From: Tenrec ecaudatus
Lineage: Eukaryota; Chordata; Mammalia; Afrosoricida; Tenrecidae
Direction: 5' to 3'
DNA length: 64,000 nt
Assembly: GCF_050624435.1 (NCBI RefSeq)
Contig: NC_134530.1
Coordinates: 145,120,721-145,184,720, forward strand
Shown here: piece after piece, positions 21,791 through 34,624 of the stretch
Layout of the letters: each line of letters starts with the position of its first letter
How positions within the stretch are numbered: position 1 is the stretch's first letter
The notes under the pieces: model-generated
Databases searched by the model: none
What the model was told of the DNA's origin: nothing
Seen by the model: the letters and a program-made list of their open reading frames with translations, nothing else
Made by a program: the position numbers and the translations under genes

Positions 21791-24700
21791 TTGTTTAATA
21801 GAGGGTATACTGAGGTGTCGTCGTTGTTGTTTTTTTTAAAGTAAAATAGATTATTGCCCTCCCTTTCCTGCCCTCCCGAATCATAGGAGACATGTAATGA
21901 AAAGCAACAGGCTGAAGAGTATGGGGGCTTGACCTTATTTTTTCTCCTAATCAGACTGGCTGCCATTGGGTGGGCTGATTATTGCTTCTTTCGACTGTTC
22001 AGAAACCAGTCGCTTATGGTGGAGTTTTAGGAAAGGCAAACAAAGAGGATGAGCAAGGAAGCCTGTCTTGGAGTCTAGCATTTTGACATCCTATGAATTT
22101 AGTGTCCGTGGGCAGGATGTGTGGACTGAATATTTTCAGTGGAAAATGGTTGCATATCATCCAGTGGAAGGGCTAGAATTTGAAGTTTTCCAAGGTTTCA
22201 TTTGCAGTTAGATTTCAGTCTATTTTTAGAAGATATTTACAGTGAGAGGATCAAAAGAGAACATGACGGGGGGGGGGGGGGCAGGGTGCAAAGAAGGTGA
22301 GATTTAGAGCCACTTACTGACCATGTTACCTTGAGCAAGTTACATGCTCTTTCTAAATCTTGGTTCTGTCCTCTCCAAATTGCATGTAGAATTGCTAATT
22401 CATGATCTTTGAAAAATATGAGGGTATAAATATATGGGGAAAATGGCGGTCTTGTATTTGTTCTTCTGACCTTTGTGTAATTACTGTAAGATTTCAAAGA
22501 TGTATTCTTATGATACTATTTAGCATATTGCATTGAAGCACTACATGCACCATTAGTTTGCTTTCCCTTGTAGGAGCTTTTAAACAGAGAAGATACCAAT
22601 TTATGTGGCAGCTACAAAAATGGTCTATACAGCATCCTTAAAGTTTTAAAAGAGAATGTCCTCATTTGGCTTATAGTCATTACAGTTTTATGGCAGTTAG
22701 GGAAAATCACTTTGACAGTTAATTTTAAGTAAACGAAGTATTTAGCCTCCCCCGCCCCCCCCATCCACCCCCCACCCCTGCCACACACCCAGTATTAAGA
22801 GACCACAGGATGGAAACAACTCACTGGGAGAGATACTACAAGTTTTAGTATGATCAGTTCACAAATTATTGTCAAGATACAATACTAACACAGCATCACC
22901 AATAGGAAATTTCACCAACTTAAAAAAAGGGATGAAATCACGTCTCACAAAAACCACAGACAGCAATACAAAAAAGACTGAACTACACCAAAACTGAAAA
23001 TTCCTATTCACAGAAACAAACTTACCAGCTAAATGTTCCAGTGATTTGCTTCACCAGTCAAAATATACATTCCCTATGATGATAAGAGGCCCTGAAAGAC
23101 TGCCCCCCTTTCTGAGTGGAAATGATGGAAGACTAGTCCTTGGGACAAATCACTTTAGTGTGACAAAATAGTTCTGCATTATTCAAATGGACTGCCATCA
23201 TGTTGACAATTTCTCTGGGTCCACATTTCGGCATCCTTCTTGCCTAATCTCTGTCCACCAAAAATACGCAACCATAACAAACGTCTGCTTTTCAACGGGA
23301 CTAGTCACCTGGCACTTACTTCGGATGGAGGACAAAGGCTTCCCTTGCCGACTGTTCACTAAAGCCAAACGTAACGAGCGTGGGCTCTCCCTGGATTTTG
23401 GTTTTCACTCCTGAGCAAAATTCACTACATTATGGCTCATATCAGGTCTCACTGGTCTTCACAAAATTTCACAAGTTTGTGAATATTATTTTAAATTATA
23501 ATCATTGCTTCTGGGATCAAATGGCATTCGTTTTTAATGTGATAAAATGCACCTTATTCATCAACTACAGTTGATTCTTGTTGGTTGTTTATTTAGCCAA
23601 ATTTAAATAGAAGACTAATTTGAACAGCATTTTCTTTTTTTTTCTTCAGTTACATAACTCCACACTCCAAGATGAAATGATAAACCATAATAACTATACT
23701 ATGGTCAAATTAAAAGTGATTATATTTTTAATACCTGATTTTTGCTTTTATACTGTGCTGGGATCACTTAGCAATATCAGAAATATCAATACTTGAATTT
23801 TCAAAATTGCCAGTAGCTAATCTCTTTATACATCTTGGGGATATGCGCCCTCCCTAGAGGAGACACATACGAGGGCCGGAGCAGCATGTACTTGTGGATG
23901 CAGCAGAATGAAGATCTGAAAGTGTTAGAGTTTCCAAAGATGGAGACGACTTTGCACATGTACGTTCTTCCCACTGCTGGTCAGGTTCCTGGGGCTGCAG
24001 GAGGTTACAGGGACTTGCCAAGGACACAGGAAGGTTCCCGGCCGAGCCAGTGTGAAAGCACAGCTCGCGAATGAACTGCTCCTTGGCTAAAGAGTGAAGA
24101 GACAGACAAATGCCCCCATCCTTCCCAACCCTCCCCAGGCAACTATCATACACAGTCAAGTTCTGCCACTGTCTTAGAATGCCACATAAAAGTTTCAAAT
24201 CACCTTAACCTCTAGGTAAATTTAAGTAACATGCCCTTTCTGCTATTCACTCGGTTATTCCCATGTTTCAGGGTGATTTTTCCACTTTTTCCTGGCCCAT
24301 CATAGACCAGTGATGATCCTTATAAGAGGGAAAGAGATCCTTATCCCCTGTTTTCACAATCAACTAGAAAAATGACACATTTATGGCACTTTCAGGGCTT
24401 ATTTCAATGCATCCTTTCCTTCAGAAACGAGTTTAAGAAAGCCTGAGCGCTTAAGTCTTCTTCAAAGCATTTTTCAAATGTGTATGCTGAGGACATGACG
24501 GCTGGGAAGGCTTCGGTAGACCTATTTCACACCATGACACTGAAGCTAGCACTGGTAAGTCATTTCTCTAGGCTCCCAGTGGTAGGGAGCGGCTCAGAAT
24601 GCTGCCAGGACTCCTTTTTTACTGCCCACCATGTGAGCCATCTTTGATATGACCATTTATTCACCTGGTACAATTCTGGGTTTGTGTTTATCCTGGAAGT

Positions 24701-26422
24701 CCAGATTTTGTCCTTATTTGGAATTGCAGTCTGTGAAAATAAATACATGGCAACGTATGAAGGAGTATCACTGGTGTTTTATGCAGGTGGTTCTTTTGGC
24801 TCTACTGGAAACCCTTACTAAAACACAGAAATGTCTACGACGTCCCACAGCAGTTGTTCCACTGGTTTCAGTCATCCCGAGAGCTGATGGCGATCCCTGG
24901 ACTGTGGCCATGCTCTGGGCCAGTTAGTGCCTTGACTACATGAAGCCAGGGGATGGGCAAATCATCCCGACCTGAGGTTCACACCTCTCTGTCTGTTGTG
25001 ACCGTCACCCCTTCCCTTCCCTTTTCCCCTTAAGTGATCTGGTCTTAAAGTTTGACCAGAGGATTGTGCAAAACGAGTAACTTGGTGATCTCCCATCCAT
25101 CGCTTTCACTGCTAGGGGATAATATAATTGTTTCAGTTATATTTGTTTCCCCAATTGCCTACATCTGATGCTTTCATCTAAGATAGCAAACATTTTCCCC
25201 CAGGGTTATGAAATTGTTCAAGCAATTTCAATAAAGTTTACAAGAACTATACACACATGTATACATACATATAGACACACATGTGTAAACTCACACACAC
25301 ATATTTAACAATGAAATGCGTCACCTGTATTTCCTCGTAACGGGCATCAAAGAGTCCTGTGATCTCGGCATTGCGCCAAAGCATTTCCTTAAGAGTTGAG
25401 ATTCTGGAGGTGCTCTTTCTATGACGCAGCCTTGTTGTGCATTTGTGTAACAGGAGCTAATTTATTTATGCATTTGTTCATGTGTTTATGTGTTAGAAAA
25501 TAAAGCATAGAAGTAAAAAAAGTCTTGTTTTTCCTTTATACTAAGTGTTCACAGTTTGACTTTCTCTAAGGCTTATTAAATAATATACAAATAGCTACCA
25601 TTCTGCTGAAATGTCACAGTAAATACATTAATAATGGCACAGAAGTGAAATGCCCCCAAATGGGAAACCATCCTTCATGACCTTCTCAACCTCTTTTCTG
25701 ACTCAAACTTTACTTTGTGTATTGAAAGAGATATCTATTTCCAACAGAATATAAAAATAGAAGCTGATACAGAAAACTCATTACATGTAGAAGTTGAAGG
25801 GAATGCTCACACAGTAGATGAGACACTCTATACATGAAAAGGGTGCTTCCTATCAACACACTAACATCCCACGGAAATGCAACTGCACAAGGGCAGTGTC
25901 CGTGAACAGCTGAACAGGGTGACGACAAGCTGAAATTCTAGTTAAGATAAAGAACTGAAGCATGTAATGAGTGCCAAATCTGTTTTTTGTACAATTCACT
26001 TCAGCTAAAACCTACCTACTAAGACTAATTTGCAATTTTACCATTTTGAATAATAATAATAATAAAGAATGTTGAATCAAGCAAGGCACATTTCTTTTAG
26101 GCAAGTCTGTCTTTCACACCTTCATCTGGGCACAGTGTAGATTTCACTTCTTTATGTGTAAATCAGCTAATTTATGTCTGAGAGCCTTTGGTACAAAACA
26201 TACCTGCACAAATAAAGTTCCACATGACCCAGAATATAGACTACAACATTGGTTTATCTCACAATTAAACACAGTCCAGAGGTTAACTAGGGAAAAAGAA
26301 AGCAGTCATGATTGGCTTGTTATAAAAAATATTTAGACTTTATCAGCAGCACTAAATTTTAAGTTTTTGGATATTAGACTTTGCTATAATGTCAGAAGGT
26401 TGACGTGATACCCTAAATTTAC
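21791..26422. other. Intergenic DNA, low repeat density
   Basis: No gene is supportable. A poly-G tract lies at 22267-22280, a MIR at 22300-22400 and a C-rich tract near 22747-22790. The rest looks single-copy. Confidence 0.5.
22300..22400 (+). repeat. MIR SINE fragment
   Basis: Reads 'gatttagagccacttactga', 'ccatgttaccttgagcaagt', 'tacatgctctttctaaatct' and 'ctctccaaattgcatgtaga', the MIR order. Confidence 0.72.
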
Positions 26423-26524
26423 TTGATTAATAGCTTTTAGATTGCACACAATTTGAGGAGAATCTTCTGGCTTCCACGCTGTTTCCGATATATAAAGCAT
26501 TTGTAAGAGACGTGTTAATGTCAA
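26423..26524 (-). other. Candidate 102-bp splice-bounded exon, minus strand (unproven)
   Basis: On the minus strand a pyrimidine-rich 'gtgtgtttttgtttcag' precedes the segment, and it ends in CAA followed by GTAAAT, so both splice sites are near consensus. The 102 bp are a multiple of three and stay open in phase 0, encoding 34 residues including 'AWKPEDSPQIVCNLKAINQ'. I do not recognise the family. It lies about 14 kb downstream of KCNA3 on the same strand, so it could be a downstream exon of a long KCNA3-side transcript, a lncRNA exon or chance. Confidence 0.3.
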
Positions 26525-26820
26525 CTGAAACAAAAACACACAAGTGTGCAGGCAGAGACAGCTCACCACCACCCATCAGTGATGTAACTGCCAGTGCATC
26601 TGGATCGAGGCAATTAAACAGGAGCATCCCACTGGTCAGGGCTGCTCTACAGTTCCTTGCTGGGGCTCTTCAGCAATCTGCGGGGACAGAGGAGACACAA
26701 TGGCTCATTGTACATCCCGCTCTTCTTTTTTAGCTGTAGGCTTTCTGACCATAATACAACTTTTGAGATTTTTCTTTAAAGAAAAAAAACAACAACATTA
26801 TTATCTTGGCATGTTTAAGC

Positions 26821-27112
26821 AATTTAATTACCTACAGCATTAACCACATATTGACTGCTGTTAATGTATATGTACGGAAAACTCGAGAACACGCCAAAGC
26901 CACGAGCCATTTTGTTTCTCATCACCGCTGACCCTTCCGTTTAGTCCGAATGAATCTGTAGAGTTGGCATTAAAAATTTAAGTACCTAAATGCATTAACC
27001 ACAGACTGAATTAACTTATAAGGTAGGAAAAGTTCAAGATATGCCAAAGTTGTGGACCAATTTGTTTCTTGTTAATAACGACCTCGACATTTAGTCTAAA
27101 TGAACTGGTTTA
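26821..27112. repeat. Diverged tandem duplication, about 154-bp period
   Basis: Two blocks, about 26821-26956 and 26975-27112, share the same words in the same order: 'aatttaa.tacct', 'gcattaaccaca', 'gccaaag', 'tttgtttct' and 'tttagtc.gaatgaa' or 'tttagtctaaatgaa'. The offset is about 154 bp. The sequence resembles none of the interspersed families elsewhere in the window. Confidence 0.7.
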
Positions 27113-27514
27113 AAAAAAATAGGAAATGCTGTGTTTATCCTTCAGGAAGGCTTCTGAGTGACCCTTCACTTTTCAAGAAATGCCCGTATTCATTTTCTTA
27201 ATGTATTTCCAAGAGTCTGTTCCATTTCTAGTCTGCCTCGTACTGTAAGAAGAGAAGTCATGTTTAAAGCCAGCAGAAATCCCAAGCCTTGTCACAGGGA
27301 GGGGGGACAGACAGAGGAGACAATCTCAAAATGAGTACTATGGGACTCCTCTCCAGGCCACAGAGGTCATACCTAGAGTGTATCTTGTCATTACAAGTAG
27401 CTTTCAAATCTGCTGCTCCTTTACAATATGGACGCTACACAGTTATGTATGCTTTTACTACATCACAACTAGGACAACAATCATACTTAACCAAGAGTCT
27501 GACCCCACCACCTC

Positions 27515-27548
<34 letters not shown>

Positions 27549-28381
27549 TAGTGGTTGGGCTTATCCCACCTTCTGAGCTACCAATCTAGAACACGAGTGA
27601 TTTTTAACCGGTTGCCTGACCTGTGGATTTTGGACTTGCCTTACATCTGAAGGCTAATGAACCTAGAATGACCCAGAGCAGCAAATTCTTCTTCACCTGA
27701 GTTTACTTAGGTAAGAATGGATGTTCAGATGTTTTATACAGAAGAAATGCTTACAAGACATTATATATTTAAACTAGTTAAGACTTAAAAACCAACCATG
27801 TCTATTCCTTTAAGCCATTCACGCATACAGAAGCACATTTTACATAAATATAGAGAGAGATGTCCATGGTGCGGAGGTGGTCACTTCAAAAAATTCACGT
27901 AACAATTGAATTAAAAGATAATAGAAAATGATCACAAACTTTTTGGAGACCCTGAGCATGGTCACAGGACAAGGACATTTCTGCCCCCTTAAATGCTATA
28001 TGTGTCTTTTAAGATATTTGAAAACTGATTGTCTAAATTTCCCAGATTCTGTTTTATTAGGAGACAAAATAATGAAGTATGCCTTTTAAATGATCATCTC
28101 AGAATGTAACCAAGAATATTTTAAAACTGAAATTGGAGGGGCAAGGCTTATGGTTTGTAGAAGGCAGAAATGTCCATTTCCTATACCCTGGGATCTGTGA
28201 ACATGAAAGACTTGCAGAGGTGATTAAAATGGAAGGGCATCACTCTGGTAGGGATCGCATTAGAAAGTCCTGGAGAGAACAGAATAGAGGTATCTCACGG
28301 GAGTTGTCAGTGGACGTCACCCTCTTAACACACCCAAAGCTGTGCTATTCGCTTTTCCATTTTTTGGTATATGAAACTCAG
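27113..28381. other. Intergenic DNA with a (CA)n tract
   Basis: No gene seen. A (CA)n microsatellite lies at 27516-27546, preceded by 'ccccaccacctcccca'. The remainder appears single-copy. Confidence 0.5.
27516..27546. repeat. (CA)n microsatellite
   Basis: About 15 CA units read directly. Confidence 0.95.
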
Positions 28382-28985
28382 GATTGATGAACCTATAGGG
28401 ACAGCAAGTAAAACAAGGGGCTCAGGGGGAGGGGGTACACTGGTGGTGGATGGGGGTGATGTTAAAAGTCCATGTGGAAAAAGAATGGTTGGAAACGGAT
28501 TGTGGTAACAACTGTACAATTCTACTTGATGGGATTGAAATACATATGTTATATGTATTAAATCCCAATTAATAAAAAATTAAATCATAAAATTGACTAG
28601 GTTTACTGGTTGGAAAGAGAATGGTGGGACCCCAAGACTATGGCCCTTGGTCAACCTCCAGACAAGGAACCAAACTCAATTTTCAGGCAAACAACAGACA
28701 GGGCTATATAGTGGACGAATGACATTAGTGAAGATGCACTCCTTAGAATAATCAACGATTTGAGATCAAAACAGCAGCACTTGCTCAAGGACAAAGTTCA
28801 GAAGGCAGAAAGGGTTAGAAAAGTTGGAAAAATGGACACGGGGAACACAGGGAGGAAGTGGGATCAGTGAGGGCACATTGTGGGGATTGCAATCAATGAC
28901 ATGAAACAAAATGTGTGTGAACTGAGTGAAAAACTGATGTGATCTGTAAACCTTCACCCAGTTCACAGCACAAAGTTAAAGTAAA
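28382..28985 (+). mobile_element. L1 3'-end fragments (older family)
   Basis: Two consecutive pieces have the style of L1 3' UTR: G-rich text ending in 'cggattgtggtaacaactgt' and 'aattaataaaaaattaaatc' (to about 28590), then a second ending 'tgatctgtaaaccttcaccc' followed by an A-rich end near 28985. They resemble, but diverge from, the younger L1 tail at 11900-12400. Exact boundaries are uncertain. Confidence 0.5.
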
Positions 28986-29776
28986 CTAAAATTAAGCATC
29001 ATGAGATGGGGAGATGATCCTGGAGTAGTTGGGCTGGTCCTATCTAGTCACATGAGGCCTTAGGACTAGAGAACCGTCCCTGGCTCTGGTGAGAGAGCTG
29101 TACCTTTGTGTGGTTGAAGGGTCAGAGAAAGGACTTGACCTGCCACTGCTGGCTGTGGAGATGAAGGAAAGGGGCCATCAGGTCCTGTGAAGAATTACAG
29201 CACCTCAGAAACCTTACACAGGGTGACTGCGTTGGAAGGGATTTCATGACAGTGGGTGTGGCTTTTGTTTTAAGCTTTAAGAGGCAGATAACAACACATG
29301 GGGCAAATAGAAAATGGAAGGGCCCCTGGAACATCCTCTTAAATGCCTTGTATCTTGACTGTCATAGATTATAATAGAACAACTTAAAAAAGCCAGTCTT
29401 TAAAAATAGACAATGTCATAATTCCAGCCCCAAGCCAGAAAATCATGAAAAAAACAAAAGAAAAAAATTCACTTATTTAAATTCTCTATTTTATGTTCTT
29501 TCTTTAAAAAGCCCAAACATCAATTCCTCTGAAGAGAGACATGATCTCTGTCTTCTATGGACTTACTTATTGGAAGACACTAATTCATGAAAGGAGAAAG
29601 CTAGTAAAGTCGTCTGATTGCCATCGGTCATCTTAGGCACCCACATTGGCACGGGGACTGTGGTAAAAAGACTGTCACTGTGATGCGCATTGGCAGCAGC
29701 CAAGTCATCCGCGGCCTGATGTGCCAGAAATCCAGCGAGAGAGGAAATTCATGAGGGGTGTGGAGAAAGTTGAGAG
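28986..29776. other. Intergenic DNA
   Basis: No gene or identifiable element; single-copy in appearance. Confidence 0.45.
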
Positions 29777-29885
29777 GCCTGGTGGTGTAGTGGTTAAGCT
29801 CTGGGCTGTGATCCACATGGTGAAGAGTTCGAAAACACCAGCAGTCTTGTAGGAAAGCTGCTGTGGCTTGTCTTTGAAAGAGAAA
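29777..29885 (+). repeat. AfroSINE, plus orientation, 3' part missing
   Basis: A clear tRNA-like head 'ggcctggtggtgtagtggtt' is followed by 'gaagagttcgaaaacaccag' and 'gctgctgtggcttgtctttg'. The tail block is absent. Confidence 0.82.
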
Positions 29886-30164
29886 CCTTCTCCAGGGAAC
29901 TGATGACAAAGAATTTTATCCAAAAGCATATAGTGAAGAGTATACGCCTCAGAGTGAAGAAAATGAGCGCCAGAGGCACAACATAAATGTTTTGCTTATA
30001 AACAGATCAAACTGGAAGGCCATTCCTTTTCTCTCTTCCCTTTCCAGGACTTGGGAAAGCACATCACAATGAACCAATCAAATAAAAAACCTTGTTATGG
30101 AAGGGGAGACAGACAATAATCAAGATAAATAATCTAATGCAAGGGACTTTGGTGGGAAAATTGT

Positions 30165-30905
30165 ACTTTAGTTCCACTTTTCCACGAACGGTTTGAAGTC
30201 TTCTCATATGTGACAGAGGGGAAATACTGCCGAGAGAGGGCACCGGGAGGGCTGTGAGCAGTTTTGAGAGAGTCCGTAGGGAAGGCACACTGCGAAGGTG
30301 ACCCCCTGAAGGAGGGGATGGAGTAAACCATGTAGACATCTGATGCGAGAGCATTCCAGACAGGGCAGCAGCAGGAGTAAAGACTGAGATGAGAGCATCC
30401 TGATGTGCCTGAAGAAGACCAAGGACGCCTGGAAGGGGCAGAAGGGGGCCAAGGGGGAGTCGGCGAGATGAAGTAGAAAAGGAGTCTCTCGACACATGGA
30501 ATTCAGAACAGGTAACCCTCAGGAACAGTAGGGGAGTAGCCATGTCATGGTAGGGGGATGGCCAGGGTGGGAGCGAAGGGGAAAACTGGGGGAACTCATC
30601 TCAAGGCTGGATATATAGCCCACCGCCCAGGGGACAAATAACAGAAATGTGGGTAAAGGGAGACAAAAGACAGGGTGAAACACGAAATAACAACAATAAT
30701 ATATAATTGATCAAGGATTCACGAGGGTGAGGGGGCAGGGGAAGAGGAGCTGATACCAAGGGCTCAAGTAGAAAGAAAATGTTTTAGAAATGTTGATGGC
30801 AACATATGCACAAGTGTGCCTAATACAATTAAATGATGGATTGTCATAAGGTTTGTAAGCACCCTCCCCAATACAATGATCAATTAAAAAAAAGTGGGAA
30901 AAAAA
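30165..30905 (+). mobile_element. L1 3' UTR fragment
   Basis: Purine-rich 3' UTR sequence parallels the complete L1 at 11900-12400: 'gggctcaagtagaaagaaaa', 'gatggcaacatatgcacaag', 'atggattgtcataaggtttg' and 'accctccccaatacaatgat', ending in A-rich sequence. It is a 5'-truncated copy more diverged than the one at 9132-12424. Confidence 0.8.
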
Positions 30906-30924
30906 GAGTTAAAAAAAGGAAAAA

Positions 30925-31125
30925 AGGGGAATCTCGATGGCACAATGATTAATCACCTGGATACTAAAACAAAAGGTCAGCAGTTCAAAGCCACACAGCA
31001 GCTCAGTGGGAAAAGACCTAGCAATGTAATGTGCTTCTGTAAAGACTGCGATTCAGCCAACTTGACGGGGTTGCCACGAGTGGAAAATCATCTGGAAGGC
31101 ACCTAGCAGCAGCGGCAGGTTAGGG
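30925..31125 (+). repeat. AfroSINE, plus orientation
   Basis: Reads 'ctcgatggcacaatgattaa', 'aaaaggtcagcagttcaaag', 'ccacacagcagctcagtggg' and 'cttctgtaaagactgcgatt', ending 'gttgccacgagtggaaaatc'. It is inserted right behind the A-rich L1 end. Confidence 0.85.
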
Positions 31126-31287
31126 AGACTCCCAGGTAACTGTGCCCTCCACGTGCCACGGAGAAGCCAACGGAGTGTTTCGCACAAAGAAGCAACAAGG
31201 GTTTTAAAAGGAACCCGCTGACTGTTATATGGAGAATAGACTCAAGCACAGGAAAGGCTGGACGCGTGGGGACAAGTCACAAGAGTT

Positions 31288-31612
31288 CAGTTAGCCCCAA
31301 CTTATGACATATTCTAATGACGACGGACTGCTCTTAATGACAGTCTGTTTCGGTTGGTTTTATATGTCTTATGATTACTGACATATACACTACGTACAAT
31401 GTTGCATTATGAAATATGCCAATCCCATCATCCCTCAGAGTTTTAGTTACAGATGTTCAAAGATCAGATTTACAAAGATACCATTAATAAAAAAGTAGTA
31501 CTAGTGAAAACCAAATAAACAAATAAACAAATAAAGGAGGAATTCAGCTTACATCAGAACTGACTTACCACAGAGTCGTCAGAACGGAATTCCATCATAA
31601 GTCAACGACACA
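31288..31612. mobile_element. Tigger/mariner-like MITE (tentative)
   Basis: Left end 'ccccaacttatgacatattc' and right end containing 'ccatcataagtcaacgac' are imperfect inverted repeats around a 'cgacttacgac' type motif. This is typical of Tigger/MER2-like non-autonomous elements. Nearby internal words such as 'gacttaccacagagtcgtca' fit. Boundaries are approximate and no target duplication is clear. Confidence 0.5.
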
Positions 31613-33011
31613 GTTACGAAACTCCCGATGCGGGCACTGATTGTGCCGAACTAAGCAGCAGAGGCAGAACTGGTAAAAAGTGGTCAGATGCAGGACATAT
31701 TTTCAAAGTAGAATCCACGGACTTGTCAGTAATTTGACTGGATAGGAAGTAGGAGAGGAGAGGAAGAAAGTAATCAAGGACAATTCAAGGTAAGGATCTT
31801 ACCTTGAATAACCGGAAACCTGAAGTTGCCAGTACATGACCACGGGAAATGGGCAGGTTTGATGGGTATGTGTGCGTGTGGCTGAGTTTTGGATATATGA
31901 AGCCTGAGATGTCCATGAGATATGTAAGTTGAGATATTAAATAGACAGAAATTGGATTCTTGAATTCAGAAGGTAATTCCAGACAAGAGTATAAATTTCC
32001 ATATAAGCACCTAAAGCTGTGAAAATGAATGAGATCACCAAAGGACTGAATTTGGATATTAAAAAAAGACTGAGTCACGGTTCCTGGGGCTTACTGCCAT
32101 TAAGACCCAGGGATATAAGAAGGTAATGGAGATTGAGAAGAAGAGGCCAGAGAGGTAGGAAGAAACTCAGAAGAGGGTGGTATCCTGGAAACCAAATGAA
32201 GAAAGTCTGGCCAGGAGAGGGAAATAATTCAACAGCGAGCAAGGCTACTAATAGGTCACAGGAAAAAAGAAGTGAGAAATAACCATGGAGTGTTACTGCA
32301 CAAGGTCACTGGTGACCTTGACAGAGGCAGTTATGATGCAGGGGTAAGCATGAAAGCCTGTTTATGGCAGATTCAGGAGAGAATGGGCAGGAGTTCAATG
32401 GTGAATAAAATGAGACCCACAGTCCGTACTCTATGGAAAGGATGGACATTAATTATATTACACAAATGAATTAAAACTTATTGCTACAGTGAAGTTAGTC
32501 AATTACAAAAGGTCAAATATTGTATGAGACCACTGTTATAAAGGAAAGATCAATATAAAGCTTTTCAACCAAAAGCAAACTCTGATGGTTATGGGGGCAG
32601 GGAAGCAGTAGGCTAGAGGGTAGACAGGTGCTAACTTGGGTGAAAGGGAAGACAGTGTTCTACAAGAGGGAAAAGAAAAATCAAAGATGAGGCAGAGAAA
32701 GCTACTTGGAGGCTTGATAAGTAGTTCAAGTTTTTAAATACAAAATTGATTGTGCAAAATGTAAACCACCTAATTCACAATGAAGTTTTTCAACATTACA
32801 GCTGTCAAGATTAATTACTATACAGGCAGTTATGAATACACACTTCTGGACAACTCCTACCTGACCCTTACTGTTTTGTTTTTAAACATTTCCCCTCACT
32901 TTGAAGTAATTCAACCAAACCCTGCTCACAACACAATCACCATCCCCTTCATTTGCTGCACACACAGCTCTTAAACCACTGAAACAGCTTCAACAGTTTC
33001 TTGTATAGGGC
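31613..33011. other. Intergenic DNA
   Basis: No gene or strong element recognised; contains short A-rich stretches only. Confidence 0.45.
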
Positions 33012-33212
33012 CAAAATCCAACCCACTGTTGTCGGTGGATTCCAATTCACCGAGGCCCTGTGGGACCAAGAACTTCCCTCTCCATGCTGTAACTCTTTAT
33101 GGAAACAGACTGCCAGCTCCATCTTTCTCCCGCAGAGCAGCTGATAGATTTGGACCACTGCATTTTGGGTTGGCAGCCACGTGTCTTAACCACTGCATCG
33201 CCATGGTTCTCT
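33012..33212 (-). repeat. AfroSINE, minus orientation
   Basis: Reads 'caacccactgttgtcggtgg', 'attccaattcaccgaggccc', 'tttatggaaacagactgcca', 'ctttctcccgcagagcagct' and 'gtcttaaccactgcatcgcc', a near full-length complement. Confidence 0.9.
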
Positions 33213-33439
33213 AGAATGAAAATAAGGCTAAACAAGGACCTTATGTACCTGGTCCAACTTACAAATTCTCAGACACAGGAACAGATTTTGTTCATTCCCT
33301 GGGGATCATCATATTTCATTAATTTTAAGGTAGATACATACCTACATACATGTGTGTTTTAGATTTGAGCATCTATGAAATAGGAATGTACCTTTAAGTC
33401 CCTGGTATCTTACACTTACATGTTTTAAGTTTTTCTTTT

Positions 33440-33620
33440 TTAAGTGGTACATATAATTGAGGTCAACTCATAGCAATCCTTTAAAGGATTTTTTGAGGCT
33501 ATAAATTTTTATGGAAGCAGACAGCCTCATCATTCTCCTGAGGAGCTGTGATGGCTTAATCCACTGACCTTGAATTTAGCAGCCGATGTCTAACCCATAG
33601 TGCTACCAGGGTAGTTTGTA
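33440..33620 (-). repeat. AfroSINE, minus orientation
   Basis: Reads 'ttgaggtcaactcatagcaa', 'tttttatggaagcagacagc', 'cattctcctgaggagctgtg' and 'agtgctaccagggtag'. More diverged than its neighbour. Confidence 0.82.
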
Positions 33621-34305
33621 AACACAAAACCATCTTACATTTGAATGAACTGTGTACTCTGATAGGGATACTGACCAACCAGAGTAGTCATGAGAGAATC
33701 TTGGAGGAAGTGTTGAGTAAAGATAGAAATTAACTGGGTGAAGAGAGGAGGAGAGGACAGACAATGTTATCATTGACCAAGATCCTCATTATTTACAGTG
33801 GAAAAGCAGCTTAGCCTGTAACTGCAAGAAGACCCAAACGGGCAGGAATACAACAGAATGCAAGGAGAGCAAAGGTACAGGTGAATTCTGTGTATGAGGG
33901 TTGAACCAGACCACCTGGGCCAGGAAGGCGGTGCTAAGCCTTTGGATCTCTCTCATAAAACAAGAGAAAGTCTAAGAGCATTTTAAGTAGGGGTAGGCGA
34001 TATAATCAGGGCTGAGTTTCAAAAAGATCATTCTGGCTACCAGGTGGGAAATGGGTCGGAGTGGCCCCAGGAAGGGTGAGGAGGTGAAGGGAAAGAGCCT
34101 TGCATTTATCCAGGGCACGGAAGACAGAGCATGTGTTAAGAGTGATGGTGGCAGGGATGAGGGGAAGTGAACTGTGTTAGAAATATCTAGGAGGTTAGAG
34201 GCCCAAACTTATTTATTATACCTATGTGTCTAGTATTTAATCACTAAATACACTGAAAACACGAGGCAATTATTTGTCTCTTAAGCAAGATTGTTAAAAA
34301 AAAAA
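33621..34305. other. Intergenic DNA
   Basis: No gene or element recognised. Confidence 0.45.
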
Positions 34306-34418
34306 CCGTATATACTCGAGTATAAGCCAACTCGAATATGAGAAGAGGCACCTAATTTTACCACAAAACCTGCACTAAAAATGTGCTGAAAACTCGACTT
34401 ATACACAAGTATATACGG
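34306..34418. mobile_element. 113-bp mariner-type MITE, copy 1
   Basis: The element opens CCGTATATACTCGAGTATAA and closes in the inverted form ending AGTATATACGG, followed by TA. A second copy at 54500-54612 is also exactly 113 bp. It shares the internal words 'aggcacctaattttaccaca' / 'aggcacctacttttgccaca'. TA at the edge and long terminal inverted repeats point to the Tc1/mariner superfamily. Confidence 0.82.
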
Positions 34419-34624
34419 TAATATGCACATGTTTATACTGTACATATAAAATTGGAAATTCACTGTTTCAGAAAAATAATTAGATCATTTAGATCTATAG
34501 AAAATACATTACAAATTCAGAAAATTTGTGAATACGTATGTGTGCATACATACATAGGGCTATGTGTGTACATATACATATAATATTTATAGTATATGAG
34601 CACGCACACGTATAGACATTGGTT

